From contig JBBHKE010003381.1 of assembly GCA_037447655.1 (NCBI GenBank), positions 101,237 to 165,236 on the forward strand: a stretch of 64,000 bases of DNA, in the 5' to 3' direction. The position numbers were made by a program, and so were the translations under genes. The stretch's first letter is position 1; each line of letters starts with the position of its first letter. This document shows positions 10,215 to 21,815 of the stretch, one piece after another. The notes below the pieces were generated by a model. It was not told the DNA's origin. It worked only from the letters and a program-made list of their open reading frames with translations, and did not search any database. The stretch comes from Zygnema cylindricum. Lineage: Eukaryota; Streptophyta; Zygnematophyceae; Zygnematales; Zygnemataceae.

Positions 10215-10416
10215 GTTGAGAGTGGCTTAAGCCACTCTTTAGTCCTTCCTATGGAGTTGAGGCAGCCATGGCTCCATTGTTCTCTCTCTCTCTCCTTCAG
10301 TGACTACAACAAGTATGGGGGCGAGAGAGAGAGAAGAGATAGAGGCAGGCTGCCTACTTTTTCTTTTCTAATAAATTTAGTCATAGAAAATATATTAAAA
10401 ACTACTTATTTCAACA

Positions 10417-10865
10417 GCCACGTGGTCCCAAAGTCCACTTGACGAAACAAAGTCAAACCATCCAAATTTGTCCGTACCGCAATTACTTACTTTGCCATAA
10501 ATACTGCCAAATTTAAAGTACACCTGTCAAATAAGATTCTTTGTACCGTTGCGTCCTTTTCCATAAATGCCACTGTCGCATTATGTTTCGTACGTGCGAC
10601 TTACCATTTCAACCTCTTCGAATATCTTGCGTCGGATCGCTTCGCTATCCGCCGTACATTCTTTCAACGCATTCCATAAATTAAGTGCGTTGGTTCGCGT
10701 CACTCAAATTACTATTTCGTCCGTCAAACTTCAATTAATTTCACTTCTCCCCCAACCCGAAATCCATTCGTACAACCACATTAAATTCATTTAATAAATT
10801 ACGCACGAAACGTCACGTGCGCACAAAGTGTGTCGTATGCACGAAACTAACATTTCAAAAACAAC
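10417..10865 (-). mobile_element. C-family solo LTR, part 2
   Basis: The sense strand starts at 10865 with TGTTGTTTTTGAAATG and shares gacgta/gcgaagaagcg-type text and cataatgcgac with the C LTRs at 53398 and 57854. The GTGTC target copy follows at 10866-10870. Confidence 0.82.
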
Positions 10866-11473
10866 AGTGTCTACCTTTTACTCGTCCGTACGTTCCCCAT
10901 AATTCTTACGACCAAAAGCTATCCCTCCACGTGGCGCCAGGTCATGCCAGGTCCAAAAACGGGAATGTGACCATTTCGGGATCGCGGCAGTGATAAATGT
11001 CGTTGGATTAAATTCGACATTGAATGTTAGCCGTTGAAACAAATGTCCGATTGATTTCTTTCGTGTGGAATGACGTTCGCATTGAATATTAACTAGTTCC
11101 ATGTTCCTTAATTCATAATTTTGTTAATCGGTTTCAAGATTATACCACAGTTTAAATATTTAACAAACCCTATGTATTTTAACGAACTTCCACGACAGAC
11201 CGATTAGATCTAACAACTACGCCTCGCTCTGGCGGTCGGAGGTTTGAGTCTTGTCGGACTCAACCTTTTCTTGAGAGTGACATAAGTCACTCTTTAGTCC
11301 TGCCTGTGGAACTAAGGCAGCCATGGTTGAACGACCCTCTCTATCCTTTAGTGGCTACAACATGTATGGTGGGTGGAGAGGGGAGGAGGAGGCAGGTTGT
11401 CTACCTTTTTTTTTCCTATTTTGTTGACCTATTTAGACCTAGAAAATATCTGATAAATCTAGTAATTTCAACA
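10866..11473 (-). repeat. A0 5' LTR, second part
   Basis: Continues the A LTR interrupted at 3181 (gtgtc duplicated) and ends at the sense LTR start TGTTGAAATTAC at 11473. It contains a tRNA-like unit (11181-11269, T loop tttgagt, TTTT at 11266) and a hairpin (11334-11346 with 11368-11383). It joins the gypsy element G1 directly. Confidence 0.85.
11181..11269 (+). promoter_or_regulatory. Antisense tRNA-like unit in A0 LTR
   Basis: Has cgattagatctaac (A-box-like), ggtttgagtc (B-box with one change) and caaccTTTTc at the end. It is diverged from the A1 copies yet keeps the same three parts and spacing. Confidence 0.45.
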
Positions 11474-13700
11474 ATATGCCATGGACATGGCTAACTTTGT
11501 CCCGCAAATTGCAAACAGATTCCTCTAGAAGTGACTACAAATTTTTGGTTGGGGTCGCTGACGATCTTTTTCGGAAGTTGGTGGTGATGGAATACTTCCT
11601 GGAAGAATAGATCTGGACATCTCGAGCTTTAGCCGTGGTTTTTGTGGGCAGGAAATGGGCCATTTTCGTAAGATAGTTGACGACAACCAAAATGGAGTCA
11701 TAGCCCTCGGAAGTAAATGGAAGAGTGTTTATAAAGTCCATCGAGATCGCCTCCCAAGCGGCGGATGGCGTCGGAAGGGGGTGCAAGAGACCTTGACGAA
11801 GTGCGTCAGTTTTATTCCTATTGGAAGAGTCACAGGTTTGGACATACTCCGCAATATTTTTTGTCAGTATGCCTCAGCAACCCGTGCAGTAGTTTTGTCT
11901 TGCCCAAAGTGTCCGGTGAGGGGTTCGCATTGGCTTAATTGCAAGATAGTATGCCGTAACCATTGATTTGGTGGAATATACAACCGGGTTGTCTTACTCG
12001 ATTTGTACCGCCACATGTCGTTGGCACTATGAACCCAAATTTTCCTTTTGACGAGTTCCGCGATTCTGTCGTCGCCAAAGTACACGGCCTTCATTCTATC
12101 CAGCCACTTCTGGTCCATTTGCACTGTACTCGTCACCATGTTAACTTTGTTGTCGTTAAGTTTGCTGCCTGCGATAGTATCTGCTGTCATAGTTTCATCC
12201 ATCTGGTCCTGCGGTAGGTGCGATAGATCTGCCGCGGTCAGCGTAGCAACGCTTGGCTTCCTTGACAAAGCATCGCCTGGATTCGTCTTGCCCAGCTTAT
12301 ATTCGATGGTTAACTCCGGTCTGAAGGTTTGTAGGAATGTCATCCACCTAGCCTATTTATTGGATAACTTCGGCTCTGTTTGCAGATACTGTAACGCATG
12401 GTGATCAGTAATCATAGTGATCCGCTTCCCTTGAACGTAACACTTCCAAACCTCCAACACATTAATGATTTCTATTATTTTTTTGAGTGGCCCAACAGAG
12501 TTCTGTTGCCTTTAGTTTACGGGTATCGTTGGCGATGGGTTGTAACCCTCTCTCGTGATCTTGCATAAGAATCGCTCCAATAGCCGTATCACTTACGTCA
12601 GCAATTACCGTCCAAGGTAACTCCAGATTGGGAACCGCTATCACAAGGGCGGTAACCAACCGCTCCTTTAACGTGGTAAAGGTTGCCTCTTGCATTGTTT
12701 CCCACTCGTAAGGCATGTCTTTTTTGAGCAAATCGGTGAGGGGTGCAGCGATTTTTTTAAATCCCTTCACAAACTGTCGATAGTAGGAGCATAACCCAAG
12801 GAAGCTCCTCAACTCCGTGACGTTTTTGGGCTGCCGCCACTCTTTGGCTGCCTTAGTTTTGTTGGGGTCCACTGCAAATCCATCGTGACTGACCACGTGA
12901 CCCAAAAACTCAATTTTGTCTTTTAAAAAGTCGCATTTGCTCATCTTCGCGTACAACTTAATCTCTCTTAAGACTTGTAAAACAGTCCTTAGGTGCTTGA
13001 TATGGTATTTTAAAGTTTTACTATACACCAATATGTCATCTAAGAAGAGAATTACAAATGTTTCCAAATATTGCCAGAAGATTGTGTTCATCAAATGCAT
13101 TAAAGTAGCCAGGGCATTGGTCAATCCAAATGGCATAACCAAAAATTGGAAATGACCGTACCACGTTCTAAATGCAATCTTTTCTACATCTTCCTCCGCA
13201 ATTCTAATTTGATGATAGCCACTTCGTATATTTATCTTAGAGAAATACATAGCATCTCTTAGTCTGTCCGACAACTCGTCTATCTTGGGAAGGGGGTACG
13301 CGTTCTTGATCAATAGCTTATTTAGCAAGCGGTAGTTCACACAAATAGGTAGACTTCCATTTTTTTTGGTCACAAAGAGGACGAGGGCTCCACATGGCGA
13401 CTTGCTCGGCTCATTGCTCTGGCCTCGACTAATTATGAAAGTTGTTTCTTGAGTTCATCCAATTCGGTGTAACTCATTATATACATCTTGTTGGCCGGGG
13501 GCATCGCTCCTAAAACAAGCTCGATCTTGTGGTCTACGTTGCATTTTGGAGGTAAACCTTCCAAGAGTTTTGGAGGAAAAACTTAAGCATACTCCTCGAG
13601 AAGCTTTGTCAGGACTTCCAGGGCCTCAACGGAAGCTTTTTGTGTGTCGTCCCCTCCCTTCGAGCTGAAGTTGGGATCTTTTTATATCCACTCCGCTGAT
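11474..13700 (-). pseudogene. G1: Ty3/gypsy pol, RT to integrase, decayed
   Basis: The minus strand reads the end of the protease-RT linker (LPPKCNVDHKIELV near 13540), then RT ([32 protein letters not shown]), RNase H ([14 protein letters not shown] and LGKTNPGDALSRKP), an integrase zinc-finger region (LTGHFGQDKT) and the first part of the integrase core (ISMDFINTLPFT, LTKMAHFLPTKTT). It stops at 11474 where A0 begins, so the rest of integrase and the 3' LTR are missing. The normally Asp first RT catalytic residue reads Asn (KINIRSG), and several stops and frame changes occur, so it is dead. Its upstream parts are at 27311-27703 and 28568-29285. Confidence 0.9.
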
Positions 13701-13776
13701 TGTAGTAATTGATGGTTCATTTATTATTTTCTAAGTCTAAATTGCAATACAGAAAGAAGCCGAGGAGATCTGCCTC

Positions 13777-13836
13777 TAGCTTCTCTCTCCAACTCCCACA
13801 TTTGTTGCCGTCACTGAGAAGTTGGAGAGGAAGCTA
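13777..13836 (+). other. Conserved LTR hairpin, A2 5' copy (clearest example)
   Basis: The arms pair almost perfectly (one bulge) around a loop with ttgttgccgtcactga. This is a different arm sequence from A1 with the same loop core, which is the main evidence for a conserved structure. gccatggc follows the second arm in most copies. Confidence 0.6.
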
Positions 13837-13922
13837 CAGCCATGGCTAAGTACTACTCCCTAACTACGCGACAGCAGCTACTCCTCGCTACGCGGCAGCT
13901 TCTGCTAGGTAGGTTTATTTGC

Positions 13923-14012
13923 TAAAAGGATATGTCGGAACCAGTATTTCATCTTGGTACCTGCCGACCCGTCAAAACGCCGGCAGCTGGTAGACTTATC
14001 CGTTAAGTCTAG
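13923..14012 (-). promoter_or_regulatory. Antisense tRNA-like unit in A2 5' LTR
   Basis: The minus strand reads acttaacggataagtctacc (D-arm/A-box-like), then aggtaccaagatgaaatactgg (T-arm-like, B-box degraded) and tatccTTTTagc. Orientation is again opposite to the element. Confidence 0.45.
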
Positions 14013-14774
14013 ACAGAGTGATACATACTATAGGGTTTGATATTTTTTTAAATTTTGCCACGTAGGAAAATTCATTTAACGACGGATGTTTACGGATACA
14101 TAGATCCAGTTATGTAAACGTACGGATTTCGGAATAGATATGTAATGAGTACCGCGCATTTTTTTTCTTTTACGAAAAAAATAGCGCACAAGCATTTATG
14201 ATGGCTACGATTGAATCTGCATTCAATCGGACGGCCGGAATGAAAGCCGAGATCGCAGAAGAGATTCTCGGCGGTTTGTGGTCATCGCCACATTGGATGA
14301 CACGTGGCACGATTACGTTGGATCGCGGCATCTCCAGGGATTACGGGAACGAATCCAGATATGACATGTGTCGACAATTAGGCCATGTCGTACAATATCC
14401 GTACATAAAGTACACCGACAGCTGTACTTTTGTGTACGGCAGTGTAATATGATTCGTGCCGTACACCAATAGATAGAGTTTTAGAGAGAGATAGGACTTA
14501 GAAAAAATTGGTAGATAGGACCCTCTCTCCCAGAGAGCATCTGTAAAAAAGGTCAACTTTGACCCTCCATAACTTACTGCTCAGGGGAGCAAATTCAAAG
14601 ATTATTTTTGTTATCGACTCAAGGGAGTCTTGCATTCACAAGGGTGAAGGTGGTTATAGTTTTTGTTTTCTAGGGTGTCAGTTATTCGTGCTGAAAGACA
14701 AAGGGGTCAAGGTTATCCTAGAGGCTTCGTGTGAGCTGCTTACTCTGAGGTCCTATGGAGGTCTGAGAGTGGCA

Positions 14775-16001
14775 TGAAATTCTATGGGCTCCATTGCCCA
14801 CAGAATTCGCAGATCTAATAGAAGCTAATCTAGATAATGCCGACCCCAAGTTGATATAAAGCCAAATGAATTATCCCTTGACAATCAGAAACCCAATACA
14901 CCTTCACCCTTGTGAAGAGAAGACCTTCTGTGTGCTCAGTTCCACCATACAATGCAAAGCTTGAATATGTGTTTTGGACAATATTCCCCACTTTTACTTT
15001 CCCACTGAATAAATGCCACCTTAGCACGCAAAGACTCTGACCGACTACACCATTGTGTAGCTTGGACTCCCCTGAGTCTGCACCAAAAAAATCACCGAAT
15101 TTGCTCACCCGAGCATTAAGTTATGGCTGGTCAAAGATGATCTTTATAGTTAAAAGCTCTCTTAGAGAGAGGTACCTAAATATCACTAAGTCTTGGTTTG
15201 CCTACTCACGACTACCTACTACTAAACCCTAGTCTAATAAGAACAGTATATAGTACAAGAAGGTACAATGGGAGATGTACTTATTGTACGGCCATTGTAA
15301 GACATGGTCTACAACGTGACACCTGTCAAATCGGGAGCCATGGTTCCTCTTCCCATCTTCTCCGGTATCAAATAATATGACGCCACGTGGCACCGCGTGA
15401 TGCTATCTCCGAATGCCGCCATAAGCTCACTTCGCGTGGCGGCTACAATGTTGGCCGTTCGATCAAAACATATTTTACACGATTCAGATTCGCGTAGATG
15501 CATGAATTGTTCCTCTTTGTTAGTCTGGTGTTAATAAGCTGTCACGTTAATGTTTATTAATCTTTGAAACCCGTCACGTTTCGTTAATGCCTTATTGGAT
15601 AAGGCATACCACTACAAATATTTCTATAGATCCTGGTTCAAATCTGGTCTAGAGCAGCTTTTGGTTATTTGTTAACTGTTTAGAATTCTCTACTTGTACA
15701 CTTATAAATACCTATTGTACCTTACGCATCTCATCCTTGCCTCTAAGCTATAGGCTAAAGCTAACGACTTTTAAGATGGTAGGTACCAGGATCAAATCCT
15801 GATTCTCGCAGTCCTATTTTGGTACAAACTAAGAATTAACCTATCTTCTTTAGACAGCCATGGCTCTAGCTCTCTCTCTGGTCTTCAGTGACTGCAACAG
15901 GTATGGAGACCGGAGAGAGTTGAGCGAGAAGCAGGTTGCCTTTGCTGACTTACTCTATTTATTTTTCCAACGCAGACCTAGAAAATACATAAATTTCAAC
16001 A
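14775..16001 (-). mobile_element. Solo family A LTR inserted in the A2 5' LTR
   Basis: It runs from tgaaattctatggg to aaatttcaaca, minus sense, 1227 bp. It lies at the very end of the A2 LTR and is flanked by tggca and ttgca (one change), that is, a duplicated TTGCA. It has its own tRNA-like unit (15736-15820) and hairpin (15870-15885 with 15904-15920). There is no internal region, so it arose by LTR-LTR recombination. Confidence 0.85.
15736..15820 (+). promoter_or_regulatory. Antisense tRNA-like unit in solo LTR
   Basis: taggctaaagctaacg is A-box-like. ggtaccaggATCAAATcctgattc forms a plausible 5-bp T stem with a 7-nt loop. TTTT is at 15817-15820. This is one of the better T-arm examples. 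Confidence 0.5.
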
Positions 16002-16006
16002 TTGCA

Positions 16007-19000
16007 CATTATGGGTACACCATCTAGGGTGCCCATATTTAATGGAGCTGGCTTCATATATTCGGAAAGTATGATGACAGGAGCTCTATGTGAGAAACGG
16101 TTTTGGGGAATAGTGAGTGGACGAGTGAGGCGTCCATCCACTCTTGGGATACCTTTAGGGTTTACAGGAGGCAGATTCACTAGAGATGCAAATCCATCTT
16201 CAACGGAGGAGACAAAGGAAGAAAAAATGGTGGACAAAGGAAAGGAGAAGGAGACGACCACACCAATAACAACTGGTTCAGCATTCATATCACCTATTGC
16301 GAGGAACGAGGAGAATGATAGTGATACCTAGGACTTCAACATTATGGCGGCAAAGCACAACATCCTCCGCCATCTTCCCCAAGGACTTGCATGTCCTCAT
16401 TTGCAGGTAGAAAGGGCATCCGATCTTTAGATGGCTCTCATAGGGATGTACCAACGTGGTATGATTCAGCAAAAACAGTTGGCTGATCAAAAAGTTAAGG
16501 AATATGTATACAAAGGGGGGAAGATGTTGGATTTTTGCACTGAGCTTGCTACACTCTTCATGGAGCTAGAGAGTGCGGGAAAAGATTTTAGTGAAAAAGA
16601 AAAGGTTAACTGTTTACTGATGAAGTTACCCGATTAGTTCGAGAACATAGTCAACCGTGTGCAGGACTAGACGGACTCAAGGTGGATATGGAACTCAGTG
16701 GTAGGGATGATTCTTGTTCGGGAGAATACAATTGAGATCCGAAGGGGAGGAAAGAGTGGGCAAGCCTTGGCAGCTGGGACCGACTAGAGGAACAAGAATT
16801 CTTGGAGACCGGTCGGAAATTACGGTGAGGGGGAGCAGAAAAATCAGACCGACGAGTTCGGACCAAGGGCTCCCAAGAGTTTATGTCATTTCTATAAGAA
16901 ACCAGGGCACTATATGGCGGAGTGCACTAAGCTAACCGAGCTTCAATTAAAGGAGGGGCAGACTGGTGGAACCCCGAGAGGAAAGAAAAAGGCCCTTGTG
17001 ACACAAGTACATGAGGTGGAATCCGAAGACGAGGACGATGAGCTCTTATTGGATGAGGAGTTGGAAGCGACAAACGAGGTAGAAATTCCACGAAAGCAGA
17101 AATGTGCTTACGGTGGATTGAAAGGTGAAGCAGGCTGGATTGTAGATTCAGGTGCCTCCATGCACATGTGTAAGGATAAACACCTGTTCACTAAGATAAG
17201 AAAGATTCCCACCATAGAGATAGAGTACGAGGATGGGAGGATAGTCACTACTACTCTTGTAGGATCGGTAGATCTGAAAGTGTTAGTAGAAGGAAAGACA
17301 TCCATAGTTACATTCTCCGATGTATTGTTTATTCCGGAGCTGAACAAAAACCTCATCTCTACGTCTGTATAAGATGATAAGGGTTTTGATAATAGCACTA
17401 CGAAAGGAGTATTTACTACTAGTTTTGAGGAGGAAATCTATTTCACTACTGAAAAAGGTAGCAAAGGGATGTTTAGGCTAATTTTAAGCAATGAAAAGAA
17501 GAAACTTTATTATGCTTGTGTTCATGATATTATGATGTGGCATAAGAGGCTTAGGCATGTGAATCTAGATAAGCTAAGAGAGATGAAAAAAATTGGAGTG
17601 GTGGAAGGAATTCAGTTCAGTGAGAGTGAGAATCTAAGTGATTTTAGTGGATGTGCTCAAGGTAAAGCACACAGGTTACCCTTTCCCGAAACAGCCACCT
17701 ATAGGGGAGAAAAAATTCTAGATTTAGTATACACAGATATTTTGGGACCGGCCAAAGTGCCCTCACCGGGGGGGAAGAGATTTATGATCACTATCACTGA
17801 TGATTGGTCTCGGTATTCCAGGGTGTTTTTTTTGAAAAACAAGTCAAAAACTCAGGATTGTTATGGACAATATAAAGCATGGAGCGAAAAACTCCATGAA
17901 ACACGAATCAAGAGAGTAAGGAGTGATAATGGTGGAGAGTATACTTCTAACCAGTTTGAGGATTTTCTGAGGGAAGATGGAGTTCAACACCAAAAGACAG
18001 ATCTAGAAAACCCGGAACAGAATGAGGTGGCTGAACGATTAAATAGGACACTAAGTGAAAGTGCTAGAAGTATGTTATCGGATAAGAAGATAGGAAAAAG
18101 GTTTTGGGCAGAAGCAATGTATTGTGCTACTTACCTCAAAAATAGAGTCCTTACCTCAGCTATAAAAGATCAAACACCTTATGAGAGATAGACCAGCCAA
18201 AAACCAGACATATCTCACTTAAAGGTTTTCGGCAGTCAAGTATTCAGTCTAGATACACATCGGTCTAATTGGAAGCTAGATCCTAAAGGAAAACCGGGAT
18301 ACTTATTAGGATATGATGAGGATGTGAAAGAATATAGAGTCTATGATCTAAAAAGGGAAGATATAATCTTAGTAAAGCATCTATTAGTTATGGATGAAGG
18401 AAAGTCCGTGGATCCTTTCAAGTATACAAAGTCAGTAAAAATCAGATTTGAGTCAGGAAATTCCGATGACTTTGAACTTCCTAACTATCCACGTTTTAAA
18501 GAAGATGACATTCTTGCAATTACAAATCAGACCGAAAAGAACTCAGCTGCGGAAACCAACTCAACCCGAAGCGGAAGACGTGGTAAAAACTGATTCAGAA
18601 TTAACGGATAGGGGAGAAGCCCAGATTGTTCAAAGGACCCACGAGAACTATCTATTCTAGCGACAGATTTTGAGGGGGGAAGGAGAAGTAGCAAAAGATT
18701 GCAAGAAAAACAGGTTAATAACAAGGTAACAAAACTATCTTATCATAATGAACCTCAAACTCATGGAGAGGCGATGTCTTGTCCAGAAAGGAACCAGTGG
18801 AAGACAACCATAAATTAGGAGATGGCCTCAATAAAGGCTGCTGATACTTGGGAGCAGGTGAACTATGGGTTTTCAAATTAAAACTGAACCCGGATAACAC
18901 CATTGAGCGTTATAAAGCCCGATTAGTGGCAAAAAGTTTTACACAGAAAGAAAGAATCGACTACGAGGAAACCTTTGCCCCGGTCGTCAAATTTCCCTCC

Positions 19001-20300
19001 GTTCACATACTTCTCAATCTCGCAGCAGCGGAAGACATGCAGGTGCACCAGATGGACATCAAGACAGCCTTTTTGCATGGAGAATTGGAAAAGGAGATCT
19101 TCATGAGACAACCTAAAGGATTTGTGGAGGAAGGTGAGGAGAGTAAGGTATGCCAGCTGATTAAATCTCTTTACGGTTTGAAACAAGCGCCTCGACACTA
19201 GAAAAAGAAACTTGATGAGTTTCTTACCGGTCTGGGATATATCTGGATCAGCTCAGATCACTCAATCTATGTTTTTGAAGATGAGGAAGGTGTTATATTT
19301 ATTGCAATTTATGTTGATGATTTGCTTGTTTTAAGTAAATCAATTAAAAAAATTAATAAACTGAAAACTGATCTTAAGGGGAGATTTGAAATGAAGGATA
19401 TGGGGGAAGCAAAATTCATTTTGGGAATTTAAGTAGAAAGAGACCGAGAAAGAAAGATTATAAGATTGACTTAAAAGGAAGCAATAGGGAACATAGTAGA
19501 AAAATTTTAGATGGATAAAGCTAATAGTTGTACAACTCCAATGGAGTTAAAGAAGGGAAGTGAGGGGAGTGAAGAAGAAAAAGTCATGGTCTTAAACGAG
19601 GAATTAAGTCCTGAAGAACAGAAGTTCATGCAGACTATTCCTTACAAGCAACTAATGGGAAGCCTAATCTATTTTATGAATTGTACCCGGCCGGATTTAG
19701 CTGCGGCTGTAGGAGTGCTGAGTAGAAGTCTAAATGCTCCCACTAAGAAGGATTAGGAGGCAGCTAAGAGAGTTCTTGGATATTTGATAGGAACTAGGGA
19801 TCTATGGTTGCATTTGGGTGGGGAGAATACTGACATCACTACTTGGAGTGATGCCACTTATAGTGATGCTTTGATGAGGAGATGTACTTCTGGATATCTA
19901 TTATATATGGGTGATGGGGCTTGCTGTTCGAGTAGCAAACAGAAAAAGGTTATTGCTCAGTCCACCATGGAGGCTGAGTATATGGCCTCTTACTCTGCTG
20001 TAAAAGAATTAATGTGGGTCAAGTCTTTGCTTGGTGAGCTTGGTTACCTTAAGACTGGTGTGCATAATTTTTTTTGTGATAATCAGGCAGCAATCGCTAT
20101 TTCTACCAATTCTAAACATCTAAAGTTAAACACATGGACATTAGACTTAGTTTTGTTAGAGAGAAAGTAAAAAACAAAATAATCAGTTTAGAGTACCGAC
20201 CAGATAGCAAGATGGTTGCAGATATGATGACCAAACCTGTTCTTCCCCTAAGCAAATTTTCTGTTGGGAGGAGTGTGGTCTTAAATTAAAGATTGACTAG
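16007..20300 (+). pseudogene. A2 gag-pol polyprotein, many stops
   Basis: The PBS region is degraded (cattatgggtacacc) but keeps the ATG at 16011 (MGTPSRVP). Then come Gag, the protease IVDSGASMHMC (about 17140), integrase with HKRLRHV and FSGC (first Cys of the finger changed to Phe) and the core SDNGGEYTS (about 17920). The RT (MDIKTAFLHGELEKE; YVDDLLVLS near 19310) and RNase H (TWSDATYSD, QSTMEAEYMA, FFCDNQAAIAIS) follow. Stops often fall at Trp positions (16329, 16425, 18189 and 19199 areas). It is old relative to A1 and no product is possible. Confidence 0.9.
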
Positions 20301-20313
20301 AAAATAAGGGGAT

Positions 20314-20985
20314 TGTAGAAATTGATGGTTCATTTTTAAGTATTTTCTAGGTCCAAATTAAAATACAGAAAAAAGCCGAGGCGGTATATCGCTAACTTCT
20401 CTCTCCAACTCACTTCTCTCTCCAACTCCTACACTTGTTGCGGTCACCAAAAAGTTGGAGAGGAAGCTAGAGCCATGGCTACCTAGGTTATCCAAAGGTT
20501 TACGGGAAATAGATTAGTTGATATACGAATAGGTAGGTTTATTTGCTAAAAGGATATGTCGAAACCAGGATTTGATCATGGTACGTGCCCACCCGTCACA
20601 ACGCCAGCGCCTAGTAGACTTATACGTTAAGTCTGTCAGAGTGATACATACTATAGGGTTTGATATTTATTTAAATGTTGCCACGTAGGAAAATTCATTT
20701 AACAGGGGATGTTTACGGATACATAGATCCAATTATGTAAACGTACGGATTTCGGAATGGATAAGAAACGAGTACCGCGTATTTTGTAACTTTTACGAAA
20801 CAAATACCGCACAACCATTTATGATGGCTACGATTGAATCTGCATTTAATCGGGCGGTCGGAATGAAAGCCACGATCTTGGAAGGGATTCTCGACGGTTT
20901 GTGATCATCGCCACATTGGATGACATGTGGCACGATTACGTTGGATCGCGGCATCTCCGATGATTACGGGACCTAATCCAGATAT
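20314..20985 (+). repeat. A2 3' LTR, first part
   Basis: Begins TGTAGAAATTGATGG after the tract aaaataagggga(t). The hairpin has a duplicated left arm (cttctctctccaact twice, 20395-20428) with the right arm at 20452-20469. The tRNA-like unit is at 20547-20634 (minus). B1 interrupts it after gatat (20981-20985). Confidence 0.88.
20547..20634 (-). promoter_or_regulatory. Antisense tRNA-like unit in A2 3' LTR
   Basis: The minus strand has acttaacgtataagtctac, then catgatcaaatcctggtttc and tatccTTTTagc. The B-box region is better preserved here (gatcaaatcc) than in the 5' LTR of the same element. Confidence 0.45.
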
Positions 20986-21815
20986 TGTTGTTCTACAACC
21001 ACTGGTGCAGGTGGAGGAGCAGCAGTAGTAGTAGAAGTAGACATGATACGCTCTTAGAAGCTATCAAGAATCCTACCAAACAGCTGTTCTTAAGTGATCA
21101 CCAATTCTTATACAAGCATCCAAATCTCACAAAACTCCATCAGAATATAGAGTAACATAAACACTGACAACTCCCAAAGTTTCAGCACAATTCACCCAAC
21201 AACACTCAAGATATAATACTCAGAAGTTTCCCAAAAACTGTCTGCAGTTTTACTACTTGGAAGTCTGGATACATAAAAATGTTCTAAGTCCTAAGTCTTA
21301 TACTTTCGGTGTTCTACCGCCGATAACAGTGTACCTGAGATATACGTCCAGAATCAACCCACCTACTGAGATCTACGTGTTCTTGATCGTGCCAACCCAA
21401 TCTATCATTGTACAGTCAATATTACTCAGAATCTATATTAAGTTACTGTACAAATACTTGTCGGCTAAGTCACTTGTGATACTCTTATGAATCTCGTCCG
21501 TTGACTAGATTCATATTAATCGCAGCTGCGTTGTCCCGTACCGGATCACATTTATATGACCCGCGGCTGCGGTGTCCTGCACCAAATCATATCCAAGATA
21601 GTAGCAGCTGCGTTGTCTGTACGGATCTTATCCAAAGTGACCGCAGCTGCGTTTGTCCTGTCAGTATCGCAGCTTCGCTGCTGCGCTGCTCTGCTGCTGC
21701 GCAGCTCTGCTGTATAGCAGCTGCGCTGCTCTTCCGTATAGCAGCTGCGCTGCTGTCTGTATAGTTGCTGCGCTGCTGCGCTGCTCTGAGACTGAGAGCT
21801 TTCCAAAAGACAACA
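20986..21815 (-). repeat. B1 3' LTR
   Basis: Plus-strand boundaries are tgttgttctacaac and ccaaaagacaaca. It contains a GC-rich palindromic tract (about 21525-21790) of gcagctgcg and gctgcgctgct words, and a segment encoding the MSTSTTTAAPPPAP-type Gag start. It is nearly identical to the solo copy at 52326-53156. Confidence 0.93.
21660..21790. repeat. Minisatellite-like (gtatagcagctgcgctgct) tract in B1 LTR
   Basis: Roughly 25-bp imperfect units such as tatagcagctgcgctgct recur three times, with further gctgcgctgct words. CAGCTG palindromes are frequent. Equivalent tracts lie at 26750-26870 and 53000-53130, with weaker ones at 40440-40600. Confidence 0.7.

Larger units (their letters stand above)
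3994..10416 (-). mobile_element. A1: nearly complete family A Ty1/copia retrotransposon
   Basis: 6.42-kb element, sense on the minus strand, with two 1041-bp LTRs (3994-5034 and 9376-10416), a PBS (9361-9375), a polypurine tract (5035-5048) and one gag-pol frame broken at three sites. It sits inside a C solo LTR. The right flank reads gccac. The left flank has only gc of the expected gtggc duplication (minus-strand reading), so the TSD seems to have lost 3 bp. This is the best preserved element in the window and the reference for the family A parts elsewhere. Confidence 0.93.
9376..10416 (-). repeat. A1 5' LTR
   Basis: Same length as the 3' LTR (offset +5382), with the same internal sites: hairpin at about 10280-10335, tRNA-like unit at 10124-10214, GTAC/G-box cluster at 9684-9848. 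Its terminal bases carry the first codons of gag. Confidence 0.93.
13701..14774 (+). repeat. A2 5' LTR
   Basis: Starts TGTAGTAATTGATGG and ends gaGAGTGGCA. It contains a strong hairpin (13777-13794 with 13820-13836: tagcttctctctccaact against agttggagaggaagcta, 17 bp with one bulged base) and a minus-strand tRNA-like unit (13923-14012). GTAC and G-box motifs (gacacgtggcac near 14300) follow. The TTGCA-type end is where the solo LTR 14775-16001 inserted. Confidence 0.9.
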
